Shown here: positions 24,960 through 39,100 of the stretch, piece by piece
Layout of the letters: every line of letters starts with the position of its first letter
Numbering within the stretch: position 1 is the first letter of the stretch
Assembly (NCBI GenBank): GCA_028023455.1
Contig: JAQFVV010012973.1
Location: forward strand, 179,501 to 243,500
From: Epiperipatus broadwayi
Lineage: Eukaryota > Onychophora > Udeonychophora > Euonychophora > Peripatidae
Length of the DNA: 64,000 nucleotides
Reading direction: 5' to 3'
Notes under the pieces: model-generated
Seen by the model: only the letters and a program-made list of their open reading frames with translations
Told to the model about the DNA's origin: nothing
Database searches by the model: none
Translations under genes and position numbers: made by a program

Positions 24960-26640
24960 GAAAATGTATGCTGTATAACTAAGATGGTAGTGTTAAGAAT
25001 AATATGTCATATTATTTTATTAGTCATTTTGTATTGCCTCTTATAGTTAAAACTAAACCTCAACTCTTTAACCATTTAATCAAGTTAACATTTTCATTTA
25101 TTAACAAATAGACCACTTAAAATAAGTGAGATGTAATTTTAAAATATATGTCATTATTTATTTTTACATAGTAATATAACTTTTAAAGGTAAAAGATATT
25201 TAATACCAAAATTTCATCTCAAACACTATACAGCTTATAAAATTGGGTAAAAATTAAAATGTAATGATTCCATGTTATCAATTTAGGGGAAAAAATACAA
25301 AATAGAAAATGAATTAAGGTGAAGTAAAGTTGAGTTAACAATTAAATGTTTTAAATATTATAATTATTATTAGATCTCATCAAATCATGAGCTTTTGGTT
25401 TGATGATTGCCACCATTCTTCTAGAATTAAACATCATTGCTTAGTTTTTAGACTCATCATTGGCACATTACTTCATAAGTTCATTGCTGATAAATTTTTG
25501 TTTTTCTAATAAATTAAAACTTTTTATATGATTAAATTAATAAAAGAAATGAATGTATAGAAAATTCAAGTTAGCAATAAAAATATTAAAAGTGATAACT
25601 ATACTACTGAACAATGCAATAATTGTTTTTCTGAAATCCATGCATTCAAAATCTTTTTGGTCACTGAACATGATATCAGAAAAATTTGTATGAAGGCCAC
25701 AATTCTTATGTGAACTCATCAATAAAATAATTAAAGTGCTAAAAAAATCAATTAAAAATGTTTTCATCTATATGCTATGAAAATACTCTTCTTACAGATT
25801 GATTCTCAATTATGCATGATATAAAAACAAAAATGTTTAATTCTATGCTAAGATTTCACTTTCAAAGCAAATAGAGAGAAAGAAAGGTAGGTAGCAGTTT
25901 CTAATATTAGAATACTATTATGTCAATCTATATAAAAAATTTAAACTATATGGTCAAAATATATAGTCTCCATAATACATTTTTATGAAGATGAATATAT
26001 CTATAAATTATTGAGTAATAAATATTAATTGCAATTATGTCATGGTGAAAACATTTTAACACAAAGGAGAACAGAAAAATTATGGAGATAGTTATAATAT
26101 TCAACCATACCAATTTTATGTCTTAAAATATGTAACTATAGTATTCAAAAATGCATTACTTTATGAAGAAGTTTAATTCATGCATAAAGTTTGTGAATAA
26201 TATGCATTGATTTGCAACTGCATATAATATTCAAAAATAAAAAGTTTGATATATTTTGTGAAAAGTTCATTTTCAACATAAATGGGAATAGAAAAATGTA
26301 TATATATATTAATATCTGAGAATGTTTATATTTGCCACTCAAAATTTCAATCTCTTTTAAGAAGTTTAATTCTTTCATAAGTCTTATGAATAATATATAT
26401 ATTGATTCACACTTGTCTATGATTACAAATGCAAAAAGACAAAAAAAGATTTCTGGACTAAAAGTTTATGTTCAAAGCAAATTGGATCAAAAAATGGCAA
26501 TAGGTTTAAATATTCAACATAAATTTACCATTAATTCAAGATTGCAAAATATATGCCAGAATATAGTTCTGAGTTTCTTTTTATGGAAAAGTTGAATTAT
26601 TAACAAATTACATCAACTTATTTGTTTAGAGTACCAGTCG
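24960..26640. other. AT-rich spacer with a diverged local duplication
   Basis: Segments at about 26165-26225 and 26357-26415 are alike (GAAGTTTAATTC...CATAA...TATGAATAATAT), suggesting an old tandem duplication of about 192 bp. Nothing else was recognised. The open frames at 25537-25767, 26178-26378 and 26332-26595 have no known similarity. Confidence 0.4.
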
Positions 26641-28720
26641 AAAAACCCACCAAAAAAAACTGAAAGTCGGATCCAAACTCAGCTGGTTCAAACTGAATTC
26701 AAACTCAACTCACCAGCTCAGATTAGCATAAATTGACGGCACAGTGCTATGCGCCAAGAAACTAGCTCAACGGTTGGTGAGGATCAGAGACCCCTGAACT
26801 GACACTAATATTGGTTAATCAATTAACTAAGATAATTTTTAAATCGAATCATATGTATATGTTCGGGTTGCCAACACAGACAGTGAGTATTCACATTAAA
26901 ATAATTATAAAAGAATTAAGAACTAAGAAACCAAGTGTGTTTAGAAAATATTTAATAAAAATAATTTGTTTGGTTTGGATTTTAAATAAAGATTAAATTA
27001 ATTAATTCTAGTCCTTAAACAAAGTTTATAATTATAATCAGAGTGGCGGTCCTTATTATATGCCAACAAATATTACACAATATTGGAATTCTATGTCTAT
27101 GCCCCCAACAAGAAAATAAAAGGCAGATAAATGTATTCATTAGTAAAGGGAATTATTACTCTAATTTTATACGAAAGAATGTGATATTTATTTTCACATT
27201 TGCAAATCCATTCGTGAAGAGCAAGATACGTATTTTAGGGCATAACTTTAATCTTTATTGGAAACTTATTTAATTTGAGATAACTGAGAATTTGTTTGAC
27301 TTTATTTGAAATCACTTCATCACGAATTACGAGCATCAGAGCGGGCTTTACTGGAACAGAGAGGTAACGGTGCTGACGAATTATGAGCTATAAAGTGAAA
27401 TTGAAAGATGATGGCTAGTCGATAATCGAAGTCCTATGGCGGCTTGATCTGACAAGTCTTATGCCCTTGACTAATATGAACAGGAGAGGAAGTGCTTTCT
27501 TCCTCGATAATTTAAAATAACAGAAATTATCACCGACCAGCCTAACAGAGGGGAAGATTGCCCTACATCAGCAATGTTGAAGATGATGACTTACTAGTCA
27601 CCGTTTGAGAACTAAAACCCAATTATAGAATGCTCAACGTGATGACTTGATCAAATGAATTAAAGTCAAACGAGTTTTTAAGTAAACTATTTTAAAGTAT
27701 TTGTAAATCATATTAATTATGCCCCAATCATCGTGCCCTTCCTGAATCTTAAATAACAAAGTTGAATTAGAATATATTTGATCCTTTATTGGCCCTTTTG
27801 CAATAAAAACATTTTAAGATTAGATATGAATAAATACATATTGGTGTATACAAAAATAGCTGGGGCATAGATTAAAAATGGAGCTAATAATTTATTATTA
27901 GTCAATTATAAAAATAACACACACATTTAATAATCTCTTTCGACTCAATAATTGATAGAACAGTAAATCTAGTGCTAATGGGTGAGAATTACTATTAAAA
28001 TTAATATATTATTATTTGCACAAGGCAACGGAAACAAAAGAGATCGTCGAGTCGAAAGATTATTGGCGTATAATTAAAAATAAATGACATTAATAAATCA
28101 CACGATAAATATATAATATAGTAAATGAACCGCCAAATAAGAAAAGAAAAAGTTTAAAGACTAGAGGTTAAGAGAACTACGATATAAATTTACAGTAGCA
28201 TGAATAAAAGATTTTACAAAGATTGTTACATTAAAGAATAAAAGAGCTCTAAAAGGGAGTGTAAAGTAAAGTTCAAAACTAGCCAGAAAGGTTAAGGTTC
28301 ATTATGAAAACATATTACCCATTTCTTCCGGGGCTGGCTCTTAGGTTACACATTCGAGTTGGTAAAAAAACATAGGCACCATTTTATTGATTACTTGAAC
28401 AGCATTTTATTTGATTTTGGCAGCATGATTTGTCTGGAAAGAATTTAGCAGCTTCATAGAAGATTCTCAAAGGGCTTCAGGAACCGATAGCCAGATTCCT
28501 GATGTTTAGCCCTTTACCATGATAGGAACACTTTTTGAATTCATAATTTAAAAACGCACAGAGTTGACTACACTTCTCTACAACAAAGATGGCTTTTTTT
28601 TTCAAACTTTTCAGAGCTATATATACTGTCCTCTCTGATGCCTTTAGGCTAGCGCTTCTTTCATTATCAATGTTTTTAGATACATTCCTTCGATAAGGCT
28701 TTCAAACTCATTAACTTGAA
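26641..28720. other. Second CpG-retaining block of unknown origin
   Basis: Composition resembles the 1.54-4.6 kb block. CpG is frequent at 26640-26790, 27030-27060, 27320-27560, 28020-28140 and 28300-28520, for example GCGCCAAGAAAC near 26750 and GATCGTCGAGTCG near 28040. Open frames of 61-76 codons show no known similarity. I found no clear shared segment between the two blocks by eye. A younger insertion or an unmethylated regulatory region are both possible. Confidence 0.4.
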
Positions 28721-30711
28721 TTCATTTTCTAATTAGAAAATAAATTCTTAAAATCAGAAAATGATTTTAATTAGGAAATCCTTATCTTTTTTCTAATTAA
28801 TAAAACTTTAACTGTTGTTTTTGAAAAGGGAAAATCTGAAAGCTTATCGAAAGAATGTAGCTTTTAATCAATAAAACTTTAACAAATTATTTAAAAATGA
28901 AATCAAACATTCCCGACGCAATGAAACTTTCAAACAATTATATATATTTAAATATTTACAAATATATATGCACAATCTATGCAGTTATAATATATAAATT
29001 CATGAATAATTCTATCATGAATTTATTAATAAAATTGGTCAATTTAAATCTGAAACTAATTAATTTTAATATGCATTTATGATATAAGTTATTCTTTATG
29101 GAAATTAGTGTGGATTGAACGTATAAAGCCCCATTGCATCGGAAATTTAAGGTTAGTATTGTGGGTTTGAAGTGGGCTTATGGCTAGATGTCATGAAGCT
29201 AGGATCAAACTCAGATCCAACTGCTTCATTAGTAATTCTCAACTGTTTAGTAAATGTAAAATGTAAAAAGTTCAGTTCACTGCTATATGCTTAACTTTTA
29301 AAATATTAGCCAAAAAAACAGTCATTTAGAGTGGTCACATTTCCAATAACCACAGTTTTTGAAATGGTGTATGAAAAATCACAACTATTTTTAGGACTTT
29401 GCTGCCACGTATATAATAGAATTTTTTTCCCATAATCATGTGAATTTATTAATTTTTTTTTACTTTATTTTTTTAAAACAATATTATGTTTAATAACTAG
29501 TGCAATACATTTATTTTTCATTAAATGTTTTAAATTAAACACAGTTGTTTAAAATAAATCATATTTAGTTTTATTAAATTAATTAGTTAATTCAATTTCA
29601 TAAATAATTCATTTTTTAAACAAGACAAGTATAGAAATACTTTTTAAGCATTTTTTCCCTTCTTTTTTTTTTACTTTAACTTTTATACAAATTGCAATTT
29701 ATGAAACAATAAAAAATATATAGCAAATCTTTCCCACACAGAAACAATTAATTTGAATTTATTATCTTCTTCACTATTTTTTATGTAAAGACCAGGTGAT
29801 ACCTTAGTTCCATAATAAACTATTTACAGGCTGTTATACCTTTTTTACATTTTTTTTGTTTTTTTATTTCATTAATTTTTTTAACACTATTTTTTAATAA
29901 ATTATAATTAAACTATGCTAATATCTTATCTTTAATTTTTAGGCACTTTCTTATTATAATGAATGTACATATTGAAGTGATTTTGTTCATTTTCATAAAT
30001 TATTCAAATTCTAAAAACTTTGAGAAACAAAGATTTCTAAATAACAATATGCAATCTGTATTTACAAAACAATCTGTTCCTGGAATATGTACTAAATAAA
30101 TGCCTTTTAATTAAAGAGAAATCAGAAATAACTTTTTTACTTTATTTCTTTTGCCAATAAATGTAATTATATATTCTCAAAGCTTCATCTCCTTTTCTCT
30201 ACATATAATTCTTTCAACATCAATAAAAACAAAGCAAGAAAATTAGACTTTTGCAAAAAAAAATATTTTAATTATGAAATCTGCAGTAATTTGTTAAATT
30301 CATTGTTATTTGTACTAAATCGAATTGTAAAAGAAAAGCAACAAGAAACCAACAGCTATTTTAATAAATATATATATATTGTAAGGGGATGATAAACATG
30401 GCACATTTTGCAGCATCATATATAACAGGGTATATACATATGATAATGTGATTAAGCAATAATTGAGTGACCAAATGTAACTGGATGCTGCACATAGCAG
30501 AGTGGAATTACTTGCCATATTTATTGTTTCAATCAGAACTTATGATTAGCATACTAGAGAGCATTACTAGTTTTGAAAACCTATTACTGGTTATGGGGAG
30601 TTCCATCAGTAATATTTTAGTTCATTACTTGAATATGGCTTAGGATACCTGAGATTACTAGAATGTTTATCAGTTTGAGATGGTGATACTATTTAATATC
30701 AGGCACTTGCA
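28721..30711. other. AT-rich spacer
   Basis: No gene or shared repeat was recognised. The stretch begins with repeated TTCTAATTA/AGAAAATGA motifs (28725-28800) that can fold locally. Confidence 0.4.
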
Positions 30712-30770
30712 ACTTAGGTTTGAATCTATATCCATTTAGTGGTCATCTCATAAGCATTGAACCATGGTTT
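30712..30770 (-). repeat. Candidate tRNA-like SINE head
   Basis: The minus strand reads CATGGTTCAATGCTTATGAG (A-box-like), then ATGACCACTAAATGG, then AGATTCAAACCT (B-box-like), with tRNA-like spacing. TTCAA in place of TTCGA is the expected CpG-decay product. No complete tRNA fold is present, so this is not a functional tRNA gene. A related string occurs near 9.7 kb. Confidence 0.3.
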
Positions 30771-33700
30771 GGAGTTTATGACATTGATGATATTATACTA
30801 CTTAGTTTAAATGTCTGATAAATTGGTGAAATGAATACATGGTAAGTGGACAAATATAAAAATATATAACATTCAACAATAGTTTTATTCCACATAATAG
30901 CAACCATATAATGTACATACACACCGTCTCAAACAATCTACTTTATCCCAAAATGGATAATGCATACCAATAAGGTATGGAAATTATTACTCTAGATAAA
31001 TATTCCAATAAAATTGCATTATCTATTATTATTAATTTAAACAAAAAGTAAATTATATTAACCCAGAATATTGATTCATATAATTGAATAATATATATAT
31101 TGTAGCTTTTGGTTTTAACCAAAGCTTCCTAAGTTTGAAGTTCGTTTTATGTAAAACAGTGTATATTAAAATTTTCCTTATAAAATGCATTAATTGTGTT
31201 ATAGAGTTATTTAGAGAGTACTAAGTTCGAGTCAGAATAAAAATTGAATAGGTTTTCATAAATCACTTAGTACTCAAGCCAAATTTATTCAGAAATGCTT
31301 TAAATAAGAATTGTTTTATTTAAAATGTCAATTTAACAAAGATTTTGAGATTCAGAAACTGTCGAGGTTGAAAGTTTATTTATTAAAAATGTTTTACAGA
31401 TCGTATTAATAGAACAGATGAATCAGAAAGGGAGGGGTGTAGTGTTTATAAAGTAAATATCCTGTTTATTTAATAAAGAATGTAGTCTGATAAAAAATGT
31501 ATCATTGTATTGAAATAAATCATAACTATAAAATACTGAAAGAAAGTTGTATAAAAAAAATCAAAAATCATTATTGATTTAAGAAATCAATTAAAGTAGA
31601 CGTTATACATGTGTGTAAATGCATATATTAAAATGTATTAGAAAATTTTAATTATAGAAATAATCAATAATCATTAGAAATAGTAGGGGTATCGGTGGAA
31701 AGCCTTTTGAAAGAACTATTACTTCGTCTAAATGTCATTTTCATAGCAGCCAATTTCCATTCAAAATCTTGAGTTTAAAGTTGGTCTGCTATGCATTTTT
31801 TTTTTAATTAAAAACTTTCATTTTTATTCTCTCAGGGAGATTTTCGCGAGTGGAAAAATTCAACATAACCATGTGATGTCTGTAAAAATGTGAATAGATA
31901 ATTTATAAAACAATAGCAAACAACAGATTAAAAATTGGATATAATTTGATAGACAAGAAGTATCATTCAGAAATTGATGGAGGGGAGAAGGTACCAGCCA
32001 TCTTTAAGGCTGGGTGCTTCATCATCATTTTGTTTCTAGTGGAACTTTGTTCAGGTTAAATTATCATTTTACAAATACTAAAATTTAGGTTTTTACTGTT
32101 GTCCTAGCTCCATTTCTGAATGAAATTGTAGTTAAAAAGTTATAATACTGAAATATATTATTATTGACTAAATTTTTTTATTGGGCTTATACTATTCTTT
32201 CTGAAGTTAATCATCATCATGAGCTTCTATACGACCGCAATCACCTTGAACCATTGGTAAATAATGCAGCATCGACCGCAGATAAAATTTTACTTAAAGA
32301 AAAGTGATGAAACACTGAATTTTGTGGATCTGTATTTTAAAGGTTCACCTATTAAAATAGATGGATGTAATTATTTGTATCATTGAAAGTTTAGAAAGAA
32401 AATAATTATTTATTTTTATCAAAAATAAGTGTAGAACTGAATTCCAATACAAATGTTAATGTTAAATCCCACCTAAATATTGTCGTTGACTTGATGTGAC
32501 AATTTGTCAATGAGAAATAAATAATTAATGCAGATAATGAAATAAAATTATTAATTAAATCGATATGCTACCAACCTATGCCAAAATGTATGTGTCTGAA
32601 AGTAAGTTAAGAGAAAACTGATTACCTTCTAATATTAAACAAAATCTTATTGAAAAAACATAAACTGTATAAAGGAATTAATGGATTTTTAAAAACTTAT
32701 TACTTCTTTGAATTGCAAGGATTATCTATGTCTAAAAAGTGAATGGGATTAATGTTTTCCTCGAACATAAATATTTAAGCCTTAAGGATTATTCCATGAA
32801 AGAGTTTATTGAAATTTTCCATGGATGAAGTATTCAAGTACGTGTGCACACAAAACTATAAGTGAGATTTGTAACTGCAACAGTAATATAAAAGACTTGG
32901 AAGACAATTGAACAAGAACTATTTAAATATAATTTTTTTTCCTTGTTATTATATATATTTTTGAAGCTATATTTATCTAATATGTTAGCATGTTTAAGTT
33001 TAGAGTTAACAAATATTTAGATTTTTTTTCTTAGTTTGAGTTAGTATAAAATTTTGAGATATGTCTTTTAACTACAAAATTATTGCATTAACCTAATTAG
33101 AAGAGTGGAAGTTATGAATGAAAATATTTAGTATACGAAGGGTTTTTAAAAGATCGGGTTATTAGTATTAAATATTTTAAGCTAATAAAATAATGTTTTA
33201 ATATAGAATGCATGTTGCGACAGAATAAAATAACTTTGTCCCAAAAGGGGGGAGAGAAGATGATTTTTGCAAATTATGCACATTTCTTGTTTATTTATTT
33301 ATTATTATTAAAGTTAGAAATGATTTTACAGGTAAGCTGATTTAAGCTTATAAAATTATTGGCTCATGCGTCAATGCAATATTTTGTGGGTGTAATTTAA
33401 GTTTAAATTCTCATGTATGTGCACATAGATTGGTGTGGGACCCTTGTTTGTGTGGTTGGTTAAAGGATCACCACCTAGCCAGTAAACCTGTAGCATAGCT
33501 CGCTTACTCAATAGTAAAATTTATGTAGTATTTAGAAGTGAAGGATGAACTTCTCACTTTGTTTAATTTTACACTGTAAGATGATTTCATTATTAATAGC
33601 GGGAGTGCTTTGTACAAACCCATTTATGTTTGTATGATTAGCGATTAATTCTAGCATACCTGAGCCTTAATGAAAAGGTACTTTTTTCTTTTATTCTGGG

Positions 33701-34715
33701 TTTTTGCCAACACTTATGTTGATGCTGACTTCGTTTTCTTATGGGTGTATATTAGTTATGGTACAGTAAGAGTATAAGTTATGAATATTGTTAACAGGGT
33801 CATAGTATCAATTTGCTGTTTATTTGTGAATGTGGTTTTGAAAGTGTGATCTATTGTACTGAGGTATTGCATTTTATTTACCTTTAGGTAGCTAGTTAAG
33901 AGCCAAGAATAATTATAAAGTTAAGTATTGAATTTGAGAAATAAAACATATTTGTGTAATAACAAGTAGTGCATATCAAAGGTTCCAGTTTACAGCCAGA
34001 TAAGAACATCACTGGAATGATAAGCCAATTGAAATATTACTCCTGTGGGGACATTGGTATATGATTTACATGCATATAAGTGAAAATATGAACTGTCTGT
34101 GTACCGATTCTTAACACTTGAACAGTCCTTTAATTCATACTAGGGTAAGCAAATGCTGTAAAATATTTTAAATTTTAAAAACAAGGCATTAAGGCATATT
34201 AGGTTGAGTTAATTAATGTGTAAATTACTAGCTCATTATTTCTTGAAGAGTGTTTTTCATGACCAATATTAGTAGCCATAAAGTAAACAAAGTAGTTTAA
34301 AGTATAGAAATATATTTAAGAAGTTAACAGTTGTTGTCATATTTAAAAGTTACATGATTATTTAAAGCTAAATAGCATAGTTACCTGTTCATAGAATAAA
34401 GTCACTCTGTAACAATTGTAGACCCCAGTTCATTGATAATTGAATAATACTTTGTTCTATTACAATTTAGCAGTATCTGTTGTTTTGTTTTATTTTTTTT
34501 ATATGGTTGAAGAACAAGGAGAAGCTATGAGAAGCCATGTAAATATTGTAAATATTTTTTTCCGTTTATCTTTGTTAATAAAATGTTGTCATTTTTAAAA
34601 TAAAAGCTTTGTCTGTGTCTCAATGTTTTATGGATCCCATGAATTCTGGAGGTCCTAATCATACACCTATGCATTATTACTTGAATTTTAATTATGGTTC
34701 AATGTTATTACACTA
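30771..34715. other. AT-rich spacer without recognisable gene
   Basis: Nothing recognisable, apart from slightly less AT-rich islands at about 31.85, 32.23-32.30 and 33.36-33.52 kb. No frames with known similarity and no RNA genes were seen. Confidence 0.45.
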
Positions 34716-35323
34716 TACTTGTAAATATTTGAAACCAGGCACTCTTCACAAACCTGGTAGCTCAATTGTAAGTATAGAGGATTTGAATGCAGATTTTCAA
34801 GCATCCTTCAACTATCCACCCTATCTCATACAACTGATACACACGACCATACACATGTAGAAAAGATTAATAATCACCAATATACATATTTCATGCTAAA
34901 CCAGCACTCATCAGTTGGTCCAGACTATCATCTCTCACACACATATATAATCAATGCTCAGTTTATATTAAGATAGCAAATCTTCATACTTTAATGGACA
35001 GGCTTCAATCCTCTACAATCTCCAACTTTTCAGCCAGCCAGCCATATCATTGAAAATCTGATGATGAAAACTCAAATCCCATGCTGATGCTAATATTATT
35101 GCCATGCCCATGTTGACCTGAAGTCACTCTGACCCCTCATGTATAGGACAGTATCCATTAAATACATATAAGAGGAATGGACAGGATACAAGCATAATAT
35201 GTAAATATTTGAAACCAGGCACTCTTCACAAACCTGGGAGCTCAATTGTAAGTATAGAGGATTTGAATGCAGATTTTCAAGCATCCTTCAACTATCCACA
35301 CTATCTCATACAACTGATACAAA
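34716..35323 (-). mobile_element. Hammerhead/tRNA-like repeat, about 1.25 tandem units of 480 bp
   Basis: A segment of about 120 bp occurs twice, at 34721-34840 and 35201-35320, exactly 480 bp apart, with only about two differences in the part I compared. It holds the B-box-like string (minus strand, around 34779-34790 and 35259-35270) and the A-box region. Between the copies lie one complete hammerhead ribozyme and the family body (CTTTAATGGACAGGCTTCAA, near 34990). The near-identity of the two ends points to a recent insertion. The element stops in the A-box region, as does the 46.1-kb copy. The open frames 34609-34860 and 35096-35284 are by-products. Confidence 0.8.
34868..34930 (-). ncRNA. 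Type I hammerhead ribozyme, core intact
   Basis: The minus strand reads CCAA, CTGATGA, stem II GTGCTG-GTT-TAGCAT, GAA, stem III ATA-TG-TAT, then A17 and TTGG. All invariant core residues (CUGANGA, GAA, A15.1-U16.1, H17) are present. Predicted cleavage falls between plus-strand positions 34881 and 34880. Stem I has an inner CCAA/TTGG helix, a GGA bulge and an imperfect outer helix (AGTCT with TGATT). Stem III has 3 bp and a 2-nt loop and is nearly self-complementary, a form known to work best as a dimer. Confidence 0.85.
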
Positions 35324-36148
35324 TTTTATTACCCAATTTGATATAAGAAAAATTATTTAGCACTGCAATTTCAAATTAATAATTACAGAAAATAAGCAAC
35401 TAATTTAGCAACATTAAAGTTTAAAAATTATAGTATGCAGTAGGATTATTAAATGATATAGAGTGTGGTGGATGGACATAAAATCCTTTCTTCAACCACT
35501 GTATTCAAATATTTTCCAGGTGAACTAATTAATTAAAAATTTCTAAATTATTAGAATGTTATAGTATTTTATTCACAAAATTTGTAGTTAAAATTTGATC
35601 TTAATTACTTGGAAAAATAGAGAAAGTGGACATTGGCTATGTGAAATTCAAATATAATTACTGGAAGAGTATTCATTTATCACTGATAATTTGCATCAGA
35701 GGGTTAATTTTTACACCTGGCTGTTCTTTTAATAAAGTTTTCTTGATTAAACCAAATATTAATGGATACAATAGTAGGTTATATATATATAGCAGAGAAA
35801 AAAAAGAATTACATAATATCATGCATATACAAACAAGTTTTTGTCTACATTTGAATAAACTTTTAACTTTTTCATGAATTTGCTTAATTGCCTAATATGG
35901 ATGTTATTTAGATTGAATATTGGTTAGATGATTACTGAATTCTTATTTTATAAATTTTAGGTAATGAGAAAGGAAACTATGTATAGCTAAATAAATAAAT
36001 AATGAATTGGGTTGGTCTCTTTTCATTTTTTGTAACTTTGCTGAAAATTAATTATTATAACTTGCTTGGGTTAGAATGGAATGTAAAATATCACCTGGAG
36101 AAACCATAAGATAAAAATGATAATGTTGTAATTAATATTCAGAAGTGC

Positions 36149-36150
<2 letters not shown>
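35324..36150. other. AT-rich spacer
   Basis: No gene or shared repeat was recognised. The 83-codon frame at 35626-35877 has no known similarity. Confidence 0.45.

Positions 36151-36151
<1 letters not shown>

Positions 36152-36187
<36 letters not shown>
36152..36187. repeat. (CT)18 microsatellite
   Basis: An uninterrupted dinucleotide run, read directly from the sequence. Confidence 0.95.
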
Positions 36188-36188
<1 letters not shown>

Positions 36189-39100
36189 GATTATGAGTAA
36201 GTTTATTTAGTGATGTTATATAGGAGTAACTAATGTTGATTATGATATTTTTTGTAATTTATAACAATGAAAAATAAAATGATCCATGTTTTTTTCATTT
36301 CTGTCACATAAGAAATATATAGCATCAATGTTAGAAAGTTCAATCCTAGATGAAATAAAGAAATTGGTAAAAAGACTATTGGGATTAATTTTCATGAAAA
36401 GTCAAAATATTTAGATTTTAGAAAACAGTGTTTGAATTTTTTAATAATTATTGAGTTGAAGTATTGAATGAAAAGCATTTTCAGAGGTTGCTGGATATAT
36501 TATTATATAATCATTCCTACAGTTTGATTTTGTGTGCATAAGAAGAGAATATGATCAATGAATATTTATACTGTGACCTGAATAGGCACAAGAAACAAAT
36601 TTTAAATAGATAGTACTGCATCAGTAATAGCTAGTTGCTTTAATTTAAAAAAATGAAATAACTTGAAATTTAAAATTTTTTTTATTAATAATCCCAAAAC
36701 CTTGTTTAGAAAGTACTTGCAGATATTATTTGGAAGTTTTAAGACATTTAGTATTTCTTTGATGGATATTTAATGATAGAAAGGGGGTGGTGGCTTGTCA
36801 CAGAAATTGTTGGTGTATAGGTTGAGTTGATACAGATTGTTGTTATTTGTCTGTAAGACGTGGTTGATATTTGTTTAGTGATTTTCTGGTTTATTTGTTC
36901 ATTGATACTTCAGTCCATAGCATATTTAGTACAATATATTTGACTCATTGTCATATAGGCTTCTACTTTGATCAGATTGGTTCAGTACTTATAGTGCAGC
37001 ATATATGTGGGGGGCATGTATGTTTGTGCCATTTTACAACTTCATTTTTCCCTCATGTATTTAATTAAAATACCAAATATTATATTTCACAGTGAACTAT
37101 TTAAATTTACAATAAATATCTTTGATAACCAATTTAAACACATTTTAAGTGATTGATGGATTGATAAATCAGTGGATTTTTAGACAGACCGAATACATTA
37201 TCAATTATTTTATTTGCTAAATAATTATTTTTTTTATTACTCTAGAAATGCAGAATATATTTTTTATATTGATTCTATTTAACTAATATTATTTAGAAAA
37301 CAAAATGATTTTTTTTTTCTTTTTCAAGAGAGAAAAAGTTATTGAATATTTTCAGCTAATTAAATTGCCCAGTGCACAGGGTGGGATTGACATTTTTTGA
37401 CTTTGGGATGAATAACCTTTTGATTGGTGGAATAAATGGATATCTAAGCAATAATTGGTAATAAAAGGGGTATAATATATAAGAAAGTAGTCTGCTTTAT
37501 TACAGATCTCTCTCTACAAAGTGGTACTTTTTCCAAAATCAAGCGGTTAATATTCAATTAAAATGCAAAAGTATGATTTTATTAAGTATTAATTTTTTTT
37601 ATATGAAACTAGTTTAAAAAAATTTTCTTTGGAGGATAAAGAAAAGGATGGAAACATAATCAACTTCAAACAAGGTATATCACCCTATGTTTTCAATTAA
37701 TTAACCTTAGATTTAATATCATCATTTAAAATGCATATGTGTGTCTATAACTCCAGTTCAATTTATCTAATCTTAACCTATATTAAAGAAAAAATTGAGT
37801 TGTGTGAATTTTGTTATTTTATGGGAAAAGTTATGCTGACATTTTTAACAAAACATTTCATAAACTCTAGACTAAATTTTTTTTCTGGCTATAGAAAAGT
37901 AAAATTCAAATGTAAGAGTGTGTGTGTCTAATTTAGTGTAATATGCTCTAATTATTATTATTGGATGAAAAATATACCTAACCATTCATGTCTTATAGGA
38001 TTATGGAATTTAATGCATGGCCTATATAACTAATGGTAACTAACCTATATTAAATGTGCATATAACTTAACATGAATAGAAGAGCTTGAATATTAAATGT
38101 GAACATTTTCTCTCTGTTCTCCTCATTTATACTCAATTTATCACTAAAATATATTGTCATTTAAAGAATTATGTAGACTTAAGTGAATATTATAAATTAA
38201 TTAACTATTCGCCTAATGGATGACTTTTGATAATTTATTATAAGTTCCTTGATAAATGTAATTATAGTCAATGTTAGTTGGTGGAAAATAATTGTTCCTT
38301 TTAAATTTGCAAGATTGAGTGCAGAGTTATAAACTATAAAACCACCAATTAATTAAACAGCAAAATATTACTAGAAATCTGCAGCAGTAAATGTAATTTG
38401 TCATTATCAAAAGGAAATATATTAAATACTTTGCATGCTATACCATCAGCAATTTCAATTAACTATTTGCTAAGAACTTTAGAAACCTGCTCTTCAATTG
38501 GATTAAAAAATTGTGTATTGTCCATCCTGCAGGAATTTGTTTATATGTCTACTAACATCTATCCATTTTATAATTATTGTCATTATCTCTGTACATGCCT
38601 AAGAAGCATTAATTGGAGACTGTACAAATGAACTTATTTTCCAGCTAAAGAAGATTTAATCATTTCTTTTCTTGTTAGTGTATGGTATATAGGTAATCAA
38701 TTTTTTTGTCTATTTTCTTATTTATTTTCTTTTGCTCCAAGATAATCTCGGATACATATAATATGAAGAATATTATGCTGGGTAATTGATTGTTATTTTA
38801 ATAAAAAAAAATTATGTACATGTATTCTATATGTTTATGTTACTGATAGAAATATTTATTTACTATTGTGAAACCAGCAGCTAATTTAAAAGAGGGGTAA
38901 ATGCATAAAAAGTATTATTTTATCTTTGCATTGTCAGAGATCATCATAAATTAAAATCTTATTTTGATTTATTAGTTAATATTAAATACACAAAAGTGTT
39001 GTTTTATCTTTGCATTGTTAGAGATGATGAAGTCTGTTTAATAATGATTATTATACCTAAAAATTTGAAGCATTTACAATTCATCATGAATTAGAGATTT

